DNA of 64,000 nt from contig JAKPHF010000049.1 of the NCBI GenBank assembly GCA_029550525.1, positions 124,001 through 188,000 of the forward strand. The letters are read 5' to 3'. Under the pieces are notes generated by a model. That model did not search any database. It was not told the origin of the DNA and saw only the letters and a program-made list of their open reading frames with translations. Source of the DNA: Planctomycetota bacterium (GTDB lineage Bacteria; Planctomycetota; Phycisphaerae; UBA1845; PWPN01). How positions within the stretch are numbered: position 1 is the first letter of the stretch; the number at the start of each line of letters is the position of its first letter. Positions 49,052 through 55,758 of the stretch are shown here, one piece after another. The position numbers and the translations under genes were made by a program.

Positions 49052-49503
49052 AGGTTTCTTCACGAGCTCGGCGGCATGCGCGAATGGGTTTCGCGCCGCC
49101 GGCACATCCCAGAAAGTGCAGGAAGCCGGGCATCCGGGAAGGGTTCCGTGCTTCCGGGAAGACCAAGCCTCGGTCTGCGGTCGGGTTCCGATAAAACCAA
49201 TGGCCGCATCGGTCCCGTAGGCCCGGTGCGGCTTTCCGAGGTTCTATCATCACAGAATCCGCTGCTGCTGTCCAGCGCCGGGCGGGCAAGCGTGTCCGCC
49301 TCTTCAGTGGCCATTGTCTCGGTTGAGAGTGCGCGACAGACGATTCTCCGCCGGGAAATGTCACGGCAAGCCAGTCAGACGGGAGAATCGGTTGTTCGCC
49401 GGATGAGGGGGCCATATTCGCCAGAAGCCAGGCCGGCTGGCCAGGGTGTGAGTCTTTCACCCGCCCGAGCATGATCGGTTGCGCGTCAGGAAGGGAGACT
49501 GCG
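49052..49503. other. 452-bp divergent intergenic region
   Basis: This gap lies between the divergent greA-like and barrel-protein genes. It contains a nine-pair stem (49204-49212 with 49223-49231; CCGCATCGG/CCGGTGCGG, one G-T pair) and several short direct repeats of GCTTCCGGGAAG/CATCCGGGAAG type near 49130-49160. I see no convincing gene, RNA or sigma70 promoter here. Confidence 0.5.
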
Positions 49504-50913
49504 ATGCTCAGGCGAGACATTCTGAAAGCCGGTGCGGCCTGGTTGGGATCCCGTTGCCTGCCGGCCCACAACGGCGCGTTGTGTACCGCAGCTTCGCCGG
49601 CCGGCTCCGATGTCGGCTTTCGACATCGCGGCTATCTCGGCTGGATCACGGATCTGTCCTCTCAGCCCGACCCTCACGCGGCCTGGCCTTCGATGCGGTT
49701 GGACGATCGCCTGCTCGAGGACTACCGCAGACAGTACGAACTGCTCGCTCGGCTCGGGTTCAACGAGATTTCCATCTGGGGATTGTATGTATCCGATGCC
49801 TGGCCGTTGGACATCACAAGTTGCGTGCCGCCCGAGCGCGGTCGTCGCGTGGAAAAACTGATCGAGGCCGCCCATCGCCACGGCATCAAGGTCCTGTCGG
49901 GTCTCGGGGTGTACAGTTGGGGGTTCAGGGAAATCATCAAAGCCCATCCGAAGCTGGCCCCTACCAGTCCCTACGCGATGTGCGCCAGCGATCCCGATGC
50001 GTGGCTTTGGATGGAGAAGGTGATCGACTTCGTGTTCTCGCGATTCCCGATCGACGGCGTCAGCATGCAGTCGGCTGACCAGGGACGCTGCGAGTGCCCG
50101 AAATGCAGCGAGTATTCGACGGCAGAGTATCACGCGTTGATCAACGTCCGGGTGAGTGAATACATTCGCGCGCAATGGTCGGGCAAGATCATCGGCGTGA
50201 ACAGTTGGGGCCTGCCGCTGGGCGACGAAGCCAGCGTCCCGTCGCTGCAAAAGATCGGCAAGATGGCGGATTACTTCATCGACGCCAGAGGAGCTCAGCA
50301 GTGGGAGCACGAAGGGTTGCGCCGCCGACTCATTGCGAGCATGGCATGTGACTTCGGCACGATCGGCGGCCCGCAAGTCGAGCCGCCGCAGCACTGGCGT
50401 CGCGACCGATGGTTCCTCCCGACGCTTCGCCGGACCGGCGAGCATATCGCCGCGCTGGCAGCCGATGGCGGACGGGCGTGCGAATACTTCTTTCACATCA
50501 TCGCCAACCCCGGCGATGAGATCTGCTTGAGACTTGCCGGCAAAATGCTCAACGCTCCCCGGGTCGCCTGGCAGAAGCACCTGCACGAGGCGGTGGAAGA
50601 GATGTTCGAGCCGCGCAACGAGCAGGCAACCGGCGAAATCACGCGATTGCTCCTGCGCTGCGAGGAGGCTTACTTCAAGTACCTGCCCTCGAACATCAGC
50701 GGCACGATCTCGCTCGAACCGCTGGTGGGCGATCGACCGGGGCCGCCGATTTACCTGACCGAACGACTGACCGCGGACCAGCGCAGCGGCTACGGAGCGG
50801 AGCTCGAAGCCGTCGTGCCGGGATTTGAGAGACTGGTCGCTGAAGTGGGGCAACCGGAGAAGATTCGCACGACGATCGCCTGCCTCAAGAGCGTCCTGGC
50901 GGATCTGCGGTAG
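49504..50913 (+). CDS. Tat-exported barrel protein (putative glycosidase-like)
   Basis: A 469-residue exported protein. It begins with a twin-arginine-like signal LRRDILKAGAAWLG. The body reads like an alpha/beta barrel: YLGWITDLSS, YELLARLGFNEISIWGLY, IEAAHRHGIKVLSGLGVYSWG, FPIDGVSMQSADQGRCECPKC. The CxCPxC cluster is reminiscent of planctomycete and Bacteroidetes glycoside-hydrolase-like proteins in which these cysteines structure a loop near the active site. The substrate is unknown. ATG 49504 has AAGGGAGA upstream. A perfect hairpin follows 50 bp after the stop. Confidence 0.75.
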   Translation: MLRRDILKAGAAWLGSRCLPAHNGALCTAASPAGSDVGFRHRGYLGWITDLSSQPDPHAAWPSMRLDDRLLEDYRRQYELLARLGFNEISIWGLYVSDAWPLDITSCVPPERGRRVEKLIEAAHRHGIKVLSGLGVYSWGFREIIKAHPKLAPTSPYAMCASDPDAWLWMEKVIDFVFSRFPIDGVSMQSADQGRCECPKCSEYSTAEYHALINVRVSEYIRAQWSGKIIGVNSWGLPLGDEASVPSLQKIGKMADYFIDARGAQQWEHEGLRRRLIASMACDFGTIGGPQVEPPQHWRRDRWFLPTLRRTGEHIAALAADGGRACEYFFHIIANPGDEICLRLAGKMLNAPRVAWQKHLHEAVEEMFEPRNEQATGEITRLLLRCEEAYFKYLPSNISGTISLEPLVGDRPGPPIYLTERLTADQRSGYGAELEAVVPGFERLVAEVGQPEKIRTTIACLKSVLADLR

Positions 50914-50963
50914 GACGCTACGAAAGCTCAAGAAAACGCCTGGGGATAGACAAGAACAAGCAA

Positions 50964-50994
50964 CGAGCCGCCGGGCCAAAAACCCGGCGGCTCG
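50964..50994. terminator. bidirectional hairpin terminator
   Basis: A perfect twelve-base stem CGAGCCGCCGGG / CCCGGCGGCTCG has a seven-base A-rich loop. It stands between two convergent genes (stops at 50913 and 51040) and can serve both strands. No long U-tract, but the stem is very stable. Confidence 0.75.
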
Positions 50995-51039
50995 GAATTG
51001 TTGCGCGAGAGGCGTGAAAACGAGTGGCCGGACGCGGGG

Positions 51040-54000
51040 CTACTTCACGATGTCCAGCACCTCGATTTCGAACCATAGCGTCGAGTTGGCCGGGATGCCC
51101 TCACGAGGCGTCGAGCCATAACCCAACTCGGGCGGAATGATAAGCAAGCGCTTCCCGCCGACGCGCATGTCGTAGTTGGCGAGGCCTTCCTGCCAGCCCA
51201 CGATGAGGCTGCTGAGACCAAATTCGCGAGGCTGATTCCCCGGAGCGGTGCTGTCGAACTCGTCACCGGCCCGGTTGTTGAGCCGGCCGGTGTAGAGCAC
51301 GCTCACCGTCGAGTTCGACTGAACGACGGCCCCGGTGCCTTTGACCACGTCGCAGTACCTCAAGCCGCTGGCAGTCTGGATGTACACGTCCACGCGCACC
51401 GTATCCGTCGCCGTCGCGCCCTGATCGTCGGTGGCGGTCAGGCGGAAGACCAGCTCACAGGTTTCGGCCGGGGCGGTGAACGTCGGTTCCGCAGCGTGGG
51501 CGTCGCTCAGTGTGACCGGCGGGCCCTCGATCTGCTTCCAGTGGTAGGTGAATGTCGCCCCTTCACGGCTCCGGCCCGATCCGTGCAGCGTTACCGTCTC
51601 GTTGACGAGCACGTCCTGATCCTCGCCGGCGTCGGCCGTGACGGTGAGGTTCAGGAAGACAGTGACCGTGCCCGAAATCCGGTTGACCACGGCCAGGTCG
51701 ATGGCTTCGTCTTCATTGAGATCGGCGGCCGCAAGTCCCACCGGACCGGCGTCGCCGTCAGCGAGCGACAAGTCCACCTTGGTCTTGAACGAACCAGTGC
51801 CTTTGTTTTGAAGCAGCGAGATAGTGTTGGCCGTCTCGTTGGCGACGGCGACGTCGTTGTCGCTATCGCCGTCGAGATCCGCGGCGACCAGGCCGGCGGG
51901 CCCGGCTCCGGTTTCGTAAAGGGCCTCAAAGCCGAAGCGACCACTCCCGTTGTTCTTCCGCAGCGCGATCTGGTTGATCGCATTGAGGGCGACCAGCACG
52001 TCGGGCCGGGAATCGCCGCTCACGTCGGCCAGGAGGATGGCTCGCGGATCGTTGGCTCCGCTCGGCCCGGCCTCGAAGTAGCTGCCGAAGCGGAATCCCT
52101 CGGTCTTGCTGCTGTCGCCGAGGAGCACGAACACCTTGCGGTCGGAGTAGGCCACCACGAGGTCGGCCAGATTGTCGGTGTCCACGCGGCCGGCCGCCAT
52201 CACACGAGCGCCCACGGGCGTGATCGTGGAACCCTCGTCGTTCTTGCCGGTCAGACTGAGGTCGGCCTGCCCGCTGGGGAAGGCGGCCTGACCATCGTTC
52301 ACCAACACGGCCAGGCTGTTGGTCGAGCCGGCGGTGGTGTTGACGGCCGCCACATCCGGCCCGCTGCCCGCGACGAACTCGCCGGAAACGAGCGAGACCG
52401 GTCCGAAGCCCATGGCATACGAGGTGGCGGGAGCGAACGTGCCGTCACCATGGTTGACGAGCACCCAGAGTTTGTTGTCGTTGCGCGCGGCGACGGCGAT
52501 ATCGAGGTTGCCGTCTTCGTTGAAGTCGGCGGCCACGATCGACTCGGGCGACAGTCCGACCGCATACACGACGGGATCCAGCAGGCCACCTTCGCCGTCG
52601 TTGAACAGGACGGCGACCTCATTGGTGGCGACCTCATTGGTGGCGGCCTTGGCCACCGCGATATCCGGCTTGGAGTCGCCGTCGAAGTCGCCGCTGGCGA
52701 TCGCCGTGGGTTGTCCGCCCACGAAATAGCTCACCGGTGTGTTGAACACGATGGGGAGAATCTTCACCTCGACGGTATCGGTGTCCGAAGCTCCTTTGTC
52801 GTCGGTGACGGTCAGCTCGAAGATGAGGGGCAGCGGCACCGTCGCCGCCGGAGCGGTGAACGAGTACTTGGCCGAGGTTCCGCCGAGTGGGGCGGGCAAG
52901 CCGAGGTCGGCGAGCAACTGCGCGGATTCCGTCGACAGGATCCAGGCGTACGTGAGCGTAGTGTCCGGATCAGCGTCGCTGCTCGCGGAGCCGTCGAGTT
53001 GCACGGTCTCGCCCGGATGGACGGTCTTGTCGGCGCCCGCGTCGGCCACGGGCTTGACGTTGTCGTTCAGTGTGATGGTGACCGTGTCCGTGCTGAACGC
53101 ACCACGATCGTCGGTCACCCGCAGTTCAAAGACGATGTCGAGCGGTGACGCCGGCCTGGGCGCGGTGAAACTCGGATTCGCTGAGGTCGGATCGTCGAGC
53201 GTCACGTCCAGCTTGGCCTCTTCCAGAGCATCGGCGGACTCGTCCGTGAGCGACCACTCGTACTGGATGGGGTCGCCGTCCGGATCGTAACTCTTGGACC
53301 CGTCGAGCGTAACCTTGGAGTTGGGTTCGACGCTCCGGTCGGGGCCGGCGTCGGCCACCGGTGCGGTGTTCTCGGGCTCTTCCGCCTTCTCTGCTGTCAT
53401 CTCGATGATGCGGACCTTGGCTCCGCCTTCGGTCAGCGGGATGTCCGGCAGCGAATCGCCGCCGGAGCTGGTGCCGGAGATGGTTTCCATGGCGGCGATC
53501 TTGTCAGCGATGTCCATGCCCGTCTTGACGCGCCCGATCACGGTGTAAGCGGCCTTCTCGCTCGCGTTGAGGCTGAAGTCGAGGTTGGGATTGGACGCCA
53601 GATTGATGATGAACTGTGGCTTGCCCTCTTCCTCGTCGGTGGGGCCGTAGAGGGCCACCCGGCCGCGAATGTTCTTCAACCCGTTATTGGACTCGTTGAC
53701 GAACGGGACGTCTTCTCCGTCCTGGAGATTGACATCGTAGGCCCCGGCGGTAAGCAGCTTGGATGTGGCACTGTGAAATATCTTGCCGTCGTAGTAAGCG
53801 TCCTCGTCGAGGAGCTTGAGGAACTGGGCGACGGCCTTGGGCGCCTGCTCGGGGAACAGCTCGATGGTGATCCGGCCCACGTTGGTGAAGATGGTCACCG
53901 TCTTGCGCGTGGAGGGCGAGCCGCTGTCGTCCGAGTCGTCCGAATCGTCCGGCGGGGCCATGCACTGGCTGCCGAGAACGAGACCGGCCACCAGGCAGAG

Positions 54001-54102
54001 CGTCAGTCCGCGCGCCAGGCGGCGGGCGGTGCGAGCGGTGAAAAGCCGCGAGTCCAGGCGGGCGGCAGAGCCATTCCGGGACGGATGAGCTTTCGTATGC
54101 AT
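51040..54102 (-). CDS. exported chimera: cyclophilin fold, Ig/PKD domains, FG-GAP repeats, FKBP isomerase
   Basis: A 1,020-residue envelope or secreted protein. The signal ends near residue 47 (GLVLGSQC). An acidic linker leads to a cyclophilin domain (about 68-230: GRITIELFPEQAPKAV, KPQFIINLAS, VIGRVKTGMDIAD). Two PKD-type domains follow (about 250-445, each opening with APVADAGPDRS or KPVADAGADKT). Next come about seven FG-GAP/VCBS repeats (about 455-830) with DFDGDSKPDIAVA-like calcium loops, then a third PKD domain and a C-terminal FKBP (about 915-1020: VLYTGRLNN, GWQEGL, ELGYGSTPREGIPANSTL). The FKBP looks complete. In the cyclophilin the usual FHR arginine is Ser111, so that fold may be inactive. 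GGAG precedes ATG 54102. Confidence 0.88.
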   Translation of the reverse strand: MHTKAHPSRNGSAARLDSRLFTARTARRLARGLTLCLVAGLVLGSQCMAPPDDSDDSDDSGSPSTRKTVTIFTNVGRITIELFPEQAPKAVAQFLKLLDEDAYYDGKIFHSATSKLLTAGAYDVNLQDGEDVPFVNESNNGLKNIRGRVALYGPTDEEEGKPQFIINLASNPNLDFSLNASEKAAYTVIGRVKTGMDIADKIAAMETISGTSSGGDSLPDIPLTEGGAKVRIIEMTAEKAEEPENTAPVADAGPDRSVEPNSKVTLDGSKSYDPDGDPIQYEWSLTDESADALEEAKLDVTLDDPTSANPSFTAPRPASPLDIVFELRVTDDRGAFSTDTVTITLNDNVKPVADAGADKTVHPGETVQLDGSASSDADPDTTLTYAWILSTESAQLLADLGLPAPLGGTSAKYSFTAPAATVPLPLIFELTVTDDKGASDTDTVEVKILPIVFNTPVSYFVGGQPTAIASGDFDGDSKPDIAVAKAATNEVATNEVAVLFNDGEGGLLDPVVYAVGLSPESIVAADFNEDGNLDIAVAARNDNKLWVLVNHGDGTFAPATSYAMGFGPVSLVSGEFVAGSGPDVAAVNTTAGSTNSLAVLVNDGQAAFPSGQADLSLTGKNDEGSTITPVGARVMAAGRVDTDNLADLVVAYSDRKVFVLLGDSSKTEGFRFGSYFEAGPSGANDPRAILLADVSGDSRPDVLVALNAINQIALRKNNGSGRFGFEALYETGAGPAGLVAADLDGDSDNDVAVANETANTISLLQNKGTGSFKTKVDLSLADGDAGPVGLAAADLNEDEAIDLAVVNRISGTVTVFLNLTVTADAGEDQDVLVNETVTLHGSGRSREGATFTYHWKQIEGPPVTLSDAHAAEPTFTAPAETCELVFRLTATDDQGATATDTVRVDVYIQTASGLRYCDVVKGTGAVVQSNSTVSVLYTGRLNNRAGDEFDSTAPGNQPREFGLSSLIVGWQEGLANYDMRVGGKRLLIIPPELGYGSTPREGIPANSTLWFEIEVLDIVK
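52616..52645. repeat. perfect 15-bp tandem duplication inside the chimera gene
   Basis: ACCTCATTGGTGGCG is present twice in direct succession. In the protein this gives TNEVATNEVA in an FG-GAP repeat. It keeps the reading frame. Confidence 0.9.
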
Positions 54103-54320
54103 CTTCGCTCCATGAGCTTGTGATAACGTGGGTCTCGAACCGACCGGCGGCATTATACGGGAGGCAAGACTGTCCCCCAAGCCGGAGCCGGTCTTAGAAT
54201 ATCGGCCAATCCCGACCGGCAGCCCAGTCGGGACCCGGGGAGCGGCACCGCGGAACGGGACAAGATTGGCTGCGGCGGCCGACCCCTGGGGAGGCTGACC
54301 AGCCGGGAGAGCGGGAGTCC

Positions 54321-54791
54321 ATGGCCACTGCGTTTATCGGGATCGGGGCAAACCTGGGTGACCGTCGCGGACAGATCGAAGCGGCGGTCGCTCGCTTGGC
54401 GGGCACGCCAGGAGTGGCCGATGTCTGCGTTTCGAGCTTGTACGAGACCGAGCCGATGGGTGGGCCGGCCGGTCAGCCGCTGTATCTGAATGCGGCCGCA
54501 CGGGTCGAGACCACATTGGAGCCGCTCGAACTCCTGCACGCTCTGCAGGCGATCGAACATGAACTCGGCCGCGTGCGAGTGGAGCGGTGGGGGCCGCGGA
54601 CCATCGACCTGGATCTGTTGCTTTACAGCGACCGGAGCATCCAAACGCCGGAATTGACGGTCCCCCATCCTCGCATGCAGGAACGCCGTTTCGTTCTCGA
54701 ACCCCTGGCGGAGATCGCCGCCGATCAGCTACACCCGGTGCTCGGTCGGACGATCGGTGAACTATTGGCCGCGCTGCTCAACTCGTCCTGA
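54321..54791 (+). CDS. folK: 2-amino-4-hydroxy-6-hydroxymethyldihydropteridine pyrophosphokinase
   Basis: Folate-pathway kinase HPPK of 156 residues, the usual size. It transfers pyrophosphate from ATP to hydroxymethyl-dihydropterin before dihydropteroate synthase acts. Signature pieces are FIGIGANLGDRRGQIE, SSLYETEPMG, the HPPK box WGPRTIDLDLLLY and VPHPRMQERRFVLEPLAEIA. It stands alone here; folP and folB are not nearby. ATG 54321 begins the first strand. It is convergent with the CPBP protease gene, with a short hairpin between the stops. Confidence 0.96.
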   Translation: MATAFIGIGANLGDRRGQIEAAVARLAGTPGVADVCVSSLYETEPMGGPAGQPLYLNAAARVETTLEPLELLHALQAIEHELGRVRVERWGPRTIDLDLLLYSDRSIQTPELTVPHPRMQERRFVLEPLAEIAADQLHPVLGRTIGELLAALLNSS

Positions 54792-54805
54792 TGGAACCCG
54801 GGGGA

Positions 54806-54822
54806 GCGGGCGTCTCGCCCGC
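54806..54822. terminator. GCGGGC-N5-GCCCGC hairpin between convergent genes
   Basis: A perfect six-base stem with a GTCTC loop, between the folK stop and the CPBP stop. Same family as the hairpins at 43615, 59542 and 59619. Confidence 0.5.
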
Positions 54823-54823
54823 G

Positions 54824-55624
54824 TCAGATCGCCTTGATGGTTACGACGATGACGTTGTAGAACGCATGGCAGCCGCAGGCCACGCCGAAACCGCGGTACA
54901 GAAACAGGCCGGCCAGGTAGAGCCCGGCGACAGTGCGGAAGGCGAAGCGGGTCATGTCGAACGGTTCGACGCCTAGAGGCGGGTGATGCTGGGCGGCGAA
55001 GAGCCCGGCCGACAGCAGCACGATGAACCCGCCGGAGGCGGCCCGGGGCAGCTTGCAGACGTTCACCAGGAGGATGGACAGGCCGGTGATGCACATGAGT
55101 CGGAAGACCAGTTCTTCGTAGATGCCGGCTCCGAAGCTGCGGATGATCTCATTGATCCACTCGTTGCGATTGGGGTCCATGAGCGACCGCAGCGCGGTGT
55201 TGATGCCCGGCATGCTATCGTGCGCGACCAGCACGCGATCGAAGACGAACAAGGGGAGTGTCCAGATGAGGCTCTCCCCCAGCATGCCCGCCAGCACGTA
55301 CAGGTCGAACCGCCAGGGATGGCGTCCAACGATGTGCGTGGTCAGCAGGATCACGATGGCCAACAGTCCGGGCAGGTAGAACGCGCTGCGGCCGAAACAC
55401 GTGACCAGGGCGTCGATGAGGTAGGTCGCCACCAACTGCGACGAGCCGTCGCCGCTCGACCGCAGGTAGCTGCCCAGCTCGAACACCAGGAGCATGGGCA
55501 GGATGAACAGGAGGCTGGGCCAGGGGCGCTGCGTGACGTAAAAGTAGTGCTGCGCCTCGCCGGGCGGCGGGGGCAGGAGCACCGACACGCGGTCCGTCCA
55601 TAGACTCTTGCGCGGCTTGGCCAT
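54824..55624 (-). CDS. CPBP-family intramembrane metalloprotease (CAAX-protease-like)
   Basis: A 266-residue membrane protein with about seven hydrophobic segments after a soluble start of 30 residues. The family catalytic pair is seen in IYEELVFRL (EExxxR motif), a His in FAAQHHPP, and the terminal HAFYNVIVV (HxxxN/B motif). Bacterial CPBP (Abi) proteins are related to CAAX prenyl proteases; some act in signal-peptide or bacteriocin processing, and no specific target can be named. It is convergent with folK and has the ethylene-receptor-like kinase behind it on the same strand. Confidence 0.9.
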   Translation of the reverse strand: MAKPRKSLWTDRVSVLLPPPPGEAQHYFYVTQRPWPSLLFILPMLLVFELGSYLRSSGDGSSQLVATYLIDALVTCFGRSAFYLPGLLAIVILLTTHIVGRHPWRFDLYVLAGMLGESLIWTLPLFVFDRVLVAHDSMPGINTALRSLMDPNRNEWINEIIRSFGAGIYEELVFRLMCITGLSILLVNVCKLPRAASGGFIVLLSAGLFAAQHHPPLGVEPFDMTRFAFRTVAGLYLAGLFLYRGFGVACGCHAFYNVIVVTIKAI

Positions 55625-55758
55625 CCTGCGGCGGATTATCGCACGAATTTGCGGGAGAGCAATATGCGAACGAGGGCGTGGCTCGCGTTCGTCGCGCGTC
55701 GGACCGCAGCCTCGTTTTTCGGCGGGTCTTTGGTGCGGGTGAAGGCGGCATGCGGTGG

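Noticed and set aside
49052-49503. Small minus-strand genes in the greA upstream region
   Set aside because: Short frames there are Pro/Arg/Ser-rich, have no ribosome sites and no hydrophobic core pattern.
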